From the IMG/VR virus record IMGVR_UViG_3300010885_012453, positions 1 to 29,419 of that record: a DNA stretch of 29,419 nucleotides, one strand, 5' to 3'. A model generated the notes under the pieces. The model did no database searches. It was not told where the DNA came from and saw nothing but the letters and a program-made list of their open reading frames with translations. Below are positions 24,101 to 29,419 of the stretch, piece by piece. The stretch comes from a virus. Position numbers and translations under genes: made by a program. How positions within the stretch are numbered: the stretch's first letter is position 1; each line of letters starts with the position of its first letter.

Positions 24101-27100
24101 ATGGTGCAACTAGCTGTGCTGTATTCAAACTGTAGTATGAGCTACCAGTGATTACTGATTGAGTGTTGCTACCATAAGTTAAGTCATAGCAGATTGCGTC
24201 AAGCATGAATCCTAGATCGCGTTTTGTTTCTGCTTTATAAGTTTCGCTGTAGTTAGTCCACTGTTCAGAACCAGTTAGATTTGTGTCAGTGTTTAAGAAA
24301 GCAACGATTTCATCTTTAATGTACTGATAGTTTGCTTGAATCAATGTTACTGCATCGCCGTAGTTGGCTAGATATGATGAGTTATATCCAGTAACTGTTG
24401 GCATACTGATAGCTGGTTGATACGCTAGTCCGTTAGGATAGTTTGGATTGGTTGGGCCAGTAATAACTGTGCCTGCACTAAACATATCTTGAATAAGTTT
24501 AGTGTTGTTAACTACAAGATTAACAGCTGACAAGTTTCCTGTATCACCTGCGGGCAATGATTTTACCTGTGTTGCGGTGTTAGGGAATGTTGTTCCAGAT
24601 GTTGTAGGAGTTATAGTAGTGTTAGATACCAAGTCAGCTAGCACTGATTGAATACGCAACAGTGCGGCAGATGTTTTTGGTCTGTCATTGTTCAAATATG
24701 TTTGTGGTTTTGCCACTTGAACAATAGTACTACGTAGTTCGTCTCCAACAATCGCTGTATCCACAGGCACTACGATAGGACCATATTCGTTATATGTTCC
24801 AGTCTTTAAGTAGACTGTTGTATGTGGACGAGCTTCTTGAGGAATCTGTGAATATGTTCCTGCTGTTAGTGCGCCAGTAATGATACTTAACAATCCCTGC
24901 GCTGTTGTTAGAGCACCTGTTTCAACTGAGCTGGCAGTAACAGTGGTTGTATTTTGAATAGCCTTAGTACTAATACCATTTAGTGTTTGGTAGTTGGCTG
25001 CTGGAGCAGAGTTAGCCATCACTGCTGGGAATAGTGTGTCTTTTAAGTATGAAAGACTGCCTGCAAATACAGGAGCCTGTTGAGTAGTACCGGTACTAGT
25101 GAAACTTGTTAGTGTTCTGAAGTACGCTTTTGTAGCTGTTTCAGTATACAAGTTTCCACCGTGTGTTAAATCAAATACGATTCCGTCAATAACTGTACCT
25201 GTATCGCGTTCAGCTTTACTTTGTGTATAGTTAAATCTTGCAACTGATGCAGTATTACTACTAGGAGTTATTGCACGAGTCAGGCCGCTTTGATAAACTT
25301 CGCTGATTGTAAATGTTGTACTTGTTGGGAATGTGTTTACATAGTAAACTGTTCCGGCAGTTACGCCGCCTGTTGCGGCTGTAAAAGTAATAGGCATTCC
25401 ATAATACATATTAGCAGTAGTTACTTGACTGCTAGTGCTCGAACCGCCAACAACAAAAGTATTTCCGCTTGCGCTTGTACCTGTAACATTAAATGAATAG
25501 TTGACTTGAATAAAGTTATTAACTTCTTTCATCATGAACTGTTTGTTCACTGTCAATGCTAAGCCAGCATTGCTATTTAAATAACCGTCTTCAACTTGTT
25601 TACAAGCGTATAGTAAACTTGACCATGGCTTATCTAGTGTTAGACCTTGTCCGTTACCTGATACGTCACTGCCTGATGGCGCTACGTATACAATATTTTG
25701 TAGTTCGCCGTAGTATTTCCAAGCAGGTTGATCACCGTCCACACGCAACACTTGTCCGTCTGTACCAATTGGTAGTCTTACTGGGCCATTAGCCCCGTAG
25801 TAAACCATGTCACCTTGTGTAGTTAGCGCACCGCTATCTGCACCGCTTGCTAAAATATTCCAATATGTTCCGGTATCACTTAACGGATCGTTTACACCTG
25901 TAGATCCAATGTGAGCACTGATACAAATGTAGCTACTATTGCCGTAGTATACAGTATCACCGATAACATAAGTGATGCCAGTTTTCCATGTTGCCGCATA
26001 ACCTGTTAATACGCTAACGGTACCAATTGGGCCTGTTCCGCCACCACCAGTAATAGTTTCTACTTTAACAACTAGATCGTTGCTTGGGCTTGCGCCGCCT
26101 AGCGCACTACCTAAAACTTTTAGTGTGTCATTAACTGTATAACCTGTTCCTGCTGTGCCGCCAATTACTGCTGAATAAGCAGTACCTGTACGAGTTACTG
26201 TAAATGTTGGACTTCCGGAACCAGTTGCTGTTACATTAGTACTAGCAACGTTTGTATATGTTGTGTTAGGAGCAGTAGCCCAGCGCATACCAGAACTTAG
26301 TTTGCTCCAGTTGGCGCCCGGAGGAGCCGATGCCGAGTTGTCTGCTGTTGCAATATAAGTGTAACCGCCTACATTTACGACATTACCAATCTTGTAGCTT
26401 GTACCAGTATCCCATTCTCCTGAATATACTAGACCCGATGTGAATACTTTCCAATATGCTGTTTGTGTACTTGGTGTCTTTGGGCTACCCGATGTGCTAT
26501 TTTGTATAGCGGTATATGTATATCCGCCGTAAGTTACAACGTCACCAACTTGATAGTCGTTAGCTGAGTTCCATGATCCTTCGAACTGGAAACCGTTAAC
26601 AAATACGCTAAAGTTTCCTGTATCAATACTTGTACCAGTTGATGTGTGGTATGTGGTACAGATCCATAAATCTGCGCCAAACTTGACCACATCATTTTGT
26701 TTGTAACGAACAGAGCTACCACTCCAATCGCCGAGATATGTAATACCTTGGTTGAATACGTCCCACTTTGAAATGTCGTTTTCTAAGCCAGAGGCCGCGG
26801 TTGAAGCAGAGGTATGTTGAGTCTTACAAACATACGTACTTCCGCCGTAGTAAACTAAATCACGAACTTTATATCGTGTGCTTGTAGCCCATGCGCCAAG
26901 CCATTTAAATCCTGCAGAAAACAAGTCCCACTTGCTTTGGTCGTCTTCTAAATATGTTTGGCTAGTATGTGCTGTTTTACAAACGTATACTGTGCCGCCC
27001 CATAGGACAATATCACCTAAGTTATAATAGGTAGTAGCGGCCCATGTATTGCGCCAAGTTGTGCCATCTGCAATAAGATTCCACTTGGTTAATAACGGGT

Positions 27101-27263
27101 TAGCATTTGTGTCAGTGACAAATGCTGATGACGAAGTATGACTTATTACACAAATGTAAGTTTTTCCGCCATTTGTAACAACGTCGTCAACAACATATCC
27201 ACGACTCGCTGTCCATGTACCTTGGTACACAAACTTAATTCTACCTAATTTAAATTCTGCCAT
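17190..27263 (-). CDS. Giant modular tail adhesin, 3357 residues
   Basis: The gene takes a third of the window. Residues 1-325 are six CBM5/12-like modules, and a seventh lies near 424-472 (see the repeat entry). Then come TQGDMVYYGANGPVRLPIGT (about 481-500), VYVAPSGSD...LTLDKPWSS (523-548) and TVYLKTGTYNEYGPIVVP (about 815-835), a start like phage pectate-lyase-type beta helices. The motif RDxGxxxDAxxYDLxxGxN recurs near 687, 1013, 1237 and 1825. Between these lie AGTxYYV/FTIS units (E1-FCCH-like) and SGSGTxW units. From about 2374 to 2890 there are propeller-like WAGLAYGNGRFVA units, and from about 3050 a C-terminal domain shared with the next gene. The whole fits a long host-contacting fibre. 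AGAGGA before the ATG is a good ribosome site. Confidence 0.85.
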   Translation of the reverse strand: MAEFKLGRIKFVYQGTWTASRGYVVDDVVTNGGKTYICVISHTSSSAFVTDTNANPLLTKWNLIADGTTWRNTWAATTYYNLGDIVLWGGTVYVCKTAHTSQTYLEDDQSKWDLFSAGFKWLGAWATSTRYKVRDLVYYGGSTYVCKTQHTSASTAASGLENDISKWDVFNQGITYLGDWSGSSVRYKQNDVVKFGADLWICTTYHTSTGTSIDTGNFSVFVNGFQFEGSWNSANDYQVGDVVTYGGYTYTAIQNSTSGSPKTPSTQTAYWKVFTSGLVYSGEWDTGTSYKIGNVVNVGGYTYIATADNSASAPPGANWSKLSSGMRWATAPNTTYTNVASTNVTATGSGSPTFTVTRTGTAYSAVIGGTAGTGYTVNDTLKVLGSALGGASPSNDLVVKVETITGGGGTGPIGTVSVLTGYAATWKTGITYVIGDTVYYGNSSYICISAHIGSTGVNDPLSDTGTYWNILASGADSGALTTQGDMVYYGANGPVRLPIGTDGQVLRVDGDQPAWKYYGELQNIVYVAPSGSDVSGNGQGLTLDKPWSSLLYACKQVEDGYLNSNAGLALTVNKQFMMKEVNNFIQVNYSFNVTGTSASGNTFVVGGSSTSSQVTTANMYYGMPITFTAATGGVTAGTVYYVNTFPTSTTFTISEVYQSGLTRAITPSSNTASVARFNYTQSKAERDTGTVIDGIVFDLTHGGNLYTETATKAYFRTLTSFTSTGTTQQAPVFAGSLSYLKDTLFPAVMANSAPAANYQTLNGISTKAIQNTTTVTASSVETGALTTAQGLLSIITGALTAGTYSQIPQEARPHTTVYLKTGTYNEYGPIVVPVDTAIVGDELRSTIVQVAKPQTYLNNDRPKTSAALLRIQSVLADLVSNTTITPTTSGTTFPNTATQVKSLPAGDTGNLSAVNLVVNNTKLIQDMFSAGTVITGPTNPNYPNGLAYQPAISMPTVTGYNSSYLANYGDAVTLIQANYQYIKDEIVAFLNTDTNLTGSEQWTNYSETYKAETKRDLGFMLDAICYDLTYGSNTQSVITGSSYYSLNTAQLVAPYLKGVQNSLARLSTVIGQVITKANVTESAGNTTTQYTTGTAGSAAAAAFAQARVADILYWINNGVADSSAATFTGTTSGTTLTVSSVTGTIKIGQIVTGGTIAAGTYITAGSGTSWTISVSQTATATGSTLVITPVTSGAYALATTSNKASYDAIQARASEAANDAQAWVTRFYQNESPILPLTNRDAGYVVSALAYDVLFGGNFQSIQCGRSYNRLVPSVATLHSSLADSTYGSLGFIGERVKLLAANGSVVQTRTVIDEMVAQIYGQPTVTATFNGTITGTQLVVNSAVTGTIAVGMQLAGTGIAAGTSIISGSGTTWLLNYNQSAASTTTSITSVTTSVVLNGTTYNNILTAGTTSGFVPGLVITITGTTIGNLTAGTYYIKQVLSSTQFTVSQTYLGSVFAITSTANGAMTGVVYGIYGGLGLTTDITASGTTVPVTTVTTSTNLITVASNAGMLVNMPIVFTGLPANITTTATTISSSSITLGATVSSLGVVVGQPVWFTGFTPQATGTQSTIVSNQVYYVKTASASAITIAATLNGTALTLTNATGLTLTANFNAAGGLVNGAQYWINSVTAGTYPAAGTTITVTESYKSGTAFAITNTVGSLTATCTAGMPINQGINDKNTNGTIQPWNNPTGSYSMATGYNNTLATIQGAEIIRANKSFLANEAVAYVLSQYTGTVTTTATNGTVTCSGAHNLTVGDPVVFSGTMFDGNIVAGTVYWVLTTPSTSTLTLTITAPGTGTQSTKTLNGGSGSMTVSYYILTDKAVRDATYHIDGLIYDLGLTGNYKSTRSAQVYLSAQGGATANDLFHLRNGTGLRNMTLNGLTGAMTLPNALGTRRPTAGAYSSLDAGFGPNDSAVWISNRSPYPQNLTLFGSGCSGLKIDAALHSGGNKSIVANDYTTIISDGIGCWCTGSGALTELVSVFAYYSYAGYLAEYGGRIRATNGNSSYGTYGVIAEGIDSYETPIYGRLNNRANPAYITNVVTDGTDEILRLEYQNAGNAYTNALPTVSGAGYNIVAIQDEFRDSAVFETRLVDLNNGRGIGGSNYLTASNVAQTGTVGTITIANSDIQLSSAYVGMRIQLIGGTGVGQFANIIGYAQSNKLANIVRPNFAILTITTNNTTVFTVASTATMYVGMPIYLGAAVAGLSTGTVYYVSTTSFTATTFRLSTSAANAAAGTNISLNATSATPAVTAASIIVGTTLTVGTLTSGTIYPGMLLTGGSVLPNTFVVANISGSGAGSTWTVSVSQNLASTSLTGTIAVPVYEAGWDHVVPGDTVVSLLDATSAYIIEPALSYTAPGFTSTGITMTAAVTTTWAGLAYGQGKFVATSNATGVASTATTTDGTTWAAGGALPTDASSKWGNVVYGGGQNATATAVVGGVGGSGAVLTAVVGATGTNVQGQIISITVVNGGYNYLTPPTIVIVGASGSAGATATARVLNGQIQAVDMIITGSGYASETVTVTAVTSSLSSITATTWGSGYYASPIVTIAAPVTATGWSSGGAATSGSYYSAVDTTVSPNVTNYYLAGGSGNFSSTKPTFTNAIYGKSGYGASGTGASGTFGVALTYVGTLAVAGANTNTNAAGYGVTSYTISQTGYGYTTTPTVTVTDPNAAFVAISTATASAAYSSDQGSTWSATGGTTGKTNLNSLAYGNNLYIAVGGTSSASAVSLSGSPTGTWSDQSSNITANSSGYTNVAYGAGVFCAIGGTVSSFMAANPTAWYAGATLPSKTWAGLAYGNGRFVALASDGTVYYTTNWQTKNWTTTPSYATNNTWTQAPTCGGTSTSILSSSNTWTKIRYGQGLFVAISSGTVFATSPDGIDWTRQTASSSSSWLGLAFGNPVNATLGRVPTWVAVSNTSGKIATKIATGARPQGRAKVVNNQVSEIRMIEPGSGFPRGNIVSTSATSTGTITVDDITNLTANQPIVFNGTNSGGIVAGTYYFVKGTPTSTSGLAGTIQISTTSGGSVFALTASTPTGMTYNAGPIITQTDPNKVNTAPLAARTGNGALGNPSFAHRGTANTTATASYAGDGYADLYQVGTYVNVSGLYQIPTPGCNVVFSSILGTSRWYKLVSVTNVTGIAGNYSATFQINPGLTTLTAPSHNDLITTNLSYSNVRLTGHDFLYIGTGGFSATNYPYVDATKAVSANQQLFVGGGRVFFTSTDQDGNFNVGNLFGVQQSTGTATLNASAFNLSGLQSLTLGSVSLGVGSATIYQFSTDPYFTANSDGVVPTQKAIKAFITAQIGGGQSSLNVNTITSGQIYIAGNTISNTNNAQIYVSSKMLFTGGIDGAPVALVYFGQR
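26290..27240 (-). repeat. Six tandem CBM5/12-like modules of the giant adhesin
   Basis: Each unit of about 50 residues follows the pattern W...YxxGDxVxYGGxxYxCxxxHTS...W. Examples are TTYYNLGDIVLWGGTVYVCK, TRYKVRDLVYYGGSTYVCK and NDYQVGDVVTYGGYTYTAI. They resemble the small carbohydrate-binding modules of chitinases (CBM5/12). The units are diverged in sequence, so the array is old and stable. Confidence 0.75.
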
Positions 27264-27310
27264 TTTATATCATCCTCTGATAGTATTTATCTTTGTTGTA
27301 TTTCTTAGGT
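27264..27310 (-). promoter_or_regulatory. Late-promoter-like element and ribosome site before the giant adhesin
   Basis: The minus strand reads GATAAATACTATC at 27291-27279, matching the T4 late consensus TATAAATACTATT at 11 of 13 bases and the cyanophage form NATAAATA in its first eight. AGAGGA at 27278-27273 is the ribosome site, nine bases before the ATG. A start seven bases after the 8-mer would give a leader of about 14 bases. The element probably lets the giant gene and the genes after it be transcribed independently of the gene before it. Confidence 0.5.
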
Positions 27311-28270
27311 TTACAATCCGCGCTTTGTTGCGCTTCTCATAAACATATCCAATGCTGCCATACTGCCATCTACGCCCTTGCCGTTAATATATACTTTATT
27401 AGCCATCTTAATAGCTGATCCAACTAGACCGTTAGATACTGTTGATTTAATAAAGTTTGGTGCACCAATGCTTACTGTACCTGCAATAAAGTTACCGGTA
27501 TAGGTATTTGCACCACCCTGGCTCAAACGTCCTGTTAGATAAGATTTGACTGCTCGCTGTGTTGGAACTATTGCGTCCGAGTTGGCTGCAAAAGTATTGT
27601 CTGTACTAAACTGAGTAATAACAACACTTGAGCTACCGACTGCTATACCGCCTAGGCTTAGGGTTTCTAGTCCGCTTAGTCCAAACTGTGTTGCATTTAA
27701 AGTAACTGTACCAGTTGCCTGTTGTACCCCAAACAATCCGCCAACGCTAAAGTTTCCGTTTTCGTCTGTACTAGTATAGAAAACGTGTCCCTGGTTTGTC
27801 TCAACTGCCTGTTGATTAATCTTAGCAGTTGTAATGTCAGTGTATGGATAATTAGCTGTGGCCCTATTGCCTGTTCCTACTAGTAGGAAGTCATGGTTGG
27901 TTACACGACACTGACTATATAGTTGTCTTAACTCTACTGCTGTTCCGTGATTAGGACTTCTTGCTGTAGTCATCTCCGGCGATATCTGTATTGTCGCTTC
28001 AATAAACGGTGCAGTAGTTCCAAAAACAGCACTTGCACTTGTTACTTTATATATTTGGCTACTGCCAGCAATAGATAAGTTACTTCCGACTAGAGGAACA
28101 GATTGTAGATTTTTAACGATCAAGTTTAATCCTGTTTGGAAAGTATCTGCATATCCGTTTCCTGTAATTGTTACCACAGTTGATGTAGTATTATATCCGG
28201 TTCCTCTATTAATAAATGTTGGGTTAGCTAGAGCCCCATTTCCAACACGAGGTGTTATTGATGCTGTAAC
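27311..28270 (-). repeat. C-terminal fibre domain, copy B
   Basis: This codes roughly the last 320 residues: NGALANPTFINRGT, GNGYADTFQTG, VTNHDFLLVGTGNRATANYP, VFYTSTDENGNFSVGGLFGV, FGLSGLETLSLG and IVPTQRAVKSYLTGRL. These are the same blocks, in the same order, as the end of the giant adhesin at 17190-18120. Confidence 0.8.
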
Positions 28271-29419
28271 TGAAACATTATAGTCTGAGAAGGTAACTGA
28301 TGGAGAGGATGTATAGTTTGATCCAGGTTCCCACAATGATACCGCAGTTATAACTCCGGAGTCAATGGATGGTCTTCCTTGTGCTCTGGCGCCTTCGCTG
28401 ATTACAGTGACATTGCCTGAAGAACTACCATCTCCGGTTAGTGTTGCAAATAAACCAATATTTGATGTACTATAACCAAATACCATTGCGCTAATACTGC
28501 CGTAGGTCAATGTTCGAGTTTTCCAATATATGCCGTGTTCTGATGAGTAAGCATCAGTTCCGTTAGCGTTTACTGCGACAAACACACCTTGACCGTAGGC
28601 TAAGTTTGTTGCCGACATATAAGTTGCAGATTGTGTCCAGTTAACTCCGTCAAAACTGATTGCTGATCGTAATCCTCTACCTGATTGTATTGCTACAAAC
28701 TTATTATTACCAAACGCTACGTCTGTATATGCCGGACCACCTACTGCAAATGACAATCCAGTTGTGCTACCTGCACCTGTTGTTATAGGATTTGTACCTT
28801 GGATTGCATTGATATATGTTGCCGCTAATGTAAATGATGATTTACCGTTAGTTTCACTTATGTAATATGTACCGTTAGTGACGGTTCCGTCGCCTGTTAA
28901 CGGCCCACTAACTACAACACTTTGTCCAACTACTAGTTGAGTTGCAGTTGTTGTGGTACAAGTAAACTGTCCAGCACTACCAATAATAGTTACACCTGAC
29001 AATATAACGTTACTTGTAGGTAGTGTAGAAGAGTTCCAAGTTATTCCATCTGGGCTCCATGCCGTTTGTCCGTTATTATTAACTGCAACAAATATACCTG
29101 AACCGTAAGTTAATGCTACCCAAGATCCGATAGTACTTGTAATTGCTGTACTTGCATCAGTATTATTCAAGTGCATTAATAATGTTGTATTTGCATCTGA
29201 AACAAATTCTTGTAGAGTAGGAGTAAATGTAGTTGTGTACCTACTTACTCCACGGCTAACTCTTACTTCATCAATATAACCTGTAGCAAGTGTTGCACCG
29301 GTAAATGATGCTCCAATTACTATTGGGCGAGTTGCATAGGTGTTAGCATCTGTATAAGTTGTAGGAGTTAGTGTTCCGTTAACAAACAGTCTAGTTGTTC
29401 CACTTGCACGTGATACAGC
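27311..29419 (-). CDS. Large tail adhesin, 5' end outside window (LamG, propeller-like, shared C-terminus)
   Basis: The frame is open from 29419 to the stop at 27311, giving 702 residues. An internal ATG at 29176 is not the true start, because a clear LamG_3-type end precedes it: GTTRLFVNGTLTPTTYTDAN, then YIDEVRVSRGVSRYTTTF and LLMHLNNTD, the usual exit of one LamG unit into another. Next come propeller-like units (GSWVALTYGSGIFVAVNNNG, AYTDVAFGNNKFVAIQSG, ATNLAYGQGVFVAVNANG) with one AGT/NGTYYISET-type insert. The last 320 residues match the end of the giant adhesin. It is therefore a paralogue of that adhesin, or a fibre sharing its assembly end. The stop is 47 bases before the next start. 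Confidence 0.85.
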   Translation of the reverse strand, partial: AVSRASGTTRLFVNGTLTPTTYTDANTYATRPIVIGASFTGATLATGYIDEVRVSRGVSRYTTTFTPTLQEFVSDANTTLLMHLNNTDASTAITSTIGSWVALTYGSGIFVAVNNNGQTAWSPDGITWNSSTLPTSNVILSGVTIIGSAGQFTCTTTTATQLVVGQSVVVSGPLTGDGTVTNGTYYISETNGKSSFTLAATYINAIQGTNPITTGAGSTTGLSFAVGGPAYTDVAFGNNKFVAIQSGRGLRSAISFDGVNWTQSATYMSATNLAYGQGVFVAVNANGTDAYSSEHGIYWKTRTLTYGSISAMVFGYSTSNIGLFATLTGDGSSSGNVTVISEGARAQGRPSIDSGVITAVSLWEPGSNYTSSPSVTFSDYNVSVTASITPRVGNGALANPTFINRGTGYNTTSTVVTITGNGYADTFQTGLNLIVKNLQSVPLVGSNLSIAGSSQIYKVTSASAVFGTTAPFIEATIQISPEMTTARSPNHGTAVELRQLYSQCRVTNHDFLLVGTGNRATANYPYTDITTAKINQQAVETNQGHVFYTSTDENGNFSVGGLFGVQQATGTVTLNATQFGLSGLETLSLGGIAVGSSSVVITQFSTDNTFAANSDAIVPTQRAVKSYLTGRLSQGGANTYTGNFIAGTVSIGAPNFIKSTVSNGLVGSAIKMANKVYINGKGVDGSMAALDMFMRSATKRGL

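Noticed and set aside
18343-26722. Many open frames opposite or within the giant adhesin
   Set aside because: The 3357-residue frame is continuous and has coherent repeat domains. The others match none and reflect low stop frequency in Thr/Ser/Gly-rich coding sequence.
29174-29176. ATG at 29176 as the start of the upstream adhesin
   Set aside because: The same frame stays open to the window edge and encodes a recognisable LamG end before this ATG, so the true start lies outside.
1-29419. Prophage integration site, insertion sequence, tRNA or rRNA
   Set aside because: I saw no integrase or transposase motifs, no cloverleaf-like segments and no terminal inverted repeats. There is almost no non-coding space.

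Overview
This window looks like part of a tailed phage genome of the T4-like (contractile-tail) group. The type probably comes from a marine or freshwater host, but the sequence alone does not fix the host. The main evidence is an adjacent pair of genes resembling the gp14 neck protein and the gp15 tail completion/sheath stabiliser protein of T4-like cyanophages. They are surrounded by very long fibre and adhesin genes and by phage-type 2-oxoglutarate/Fe(II) oxygenases. There is no integrase, transposase, rRNA, tRNA or CRISPR array. Coding is nearly continuous, and many genes overlap start-to-stop as TAATG or ATGA.

Layout. (1) Positions 1-1731, minus strand: two fibre genes, a partial Mtd-N-like fibre and a fibre with short GSYxDLxxKPTLF repeats. 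(2) Positions 1732-1788: a 57-bp divergent promoter region. (3) Positions 1789-5810, plus strand: gp14-like, gp15-like, a Nudix hydrolase and a 2OG-Fe(II) oxygenase. (4) Positions 5770-5810: convergent gene ends with a strong hairpin terminator. (5) Positions 5807-8226, minus strand: a second 2OG oxygenase, a conserved phage protein of unknown function, a third (prolyl-hydroxylase-like) oxygenase whose start lies in a strong hairpin, a six-cysteine mini-protein and a 57-residue mini-protein. (6) Positions 8228-15657, minus strand: three fibres sharing one glycine-rich N-terminal design but ending in different heads (fibrinogen-like, ALK/LTK-like glycine-rich, double LamG), plus one small acidic protein. 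(7) Positions 15658-17165: a fibre with a self-cleaving S74 chaperone and a small structural protein. (8) Positions 17190-29419: a 3357-residue giant adhesin and the end of a second large adhesin with a homologous C-terminus.

Most of the window therefore builds the outer, host-contacting part of the virion. The neck and tail completion genes join the head and tail. The fibre block appears to supply a set of alternative sugar- or protein-binding heads. The oxygenases and the Nudix enzyme are accessory enzymes placed among structural genes. The most unusual features are the head-swapped fibre trio carrying animal-lectin-like and receptor-like domains, and a 15-bp inverted repeat that could pair a ribosome binding site with the first codons of an oxygenase gene.
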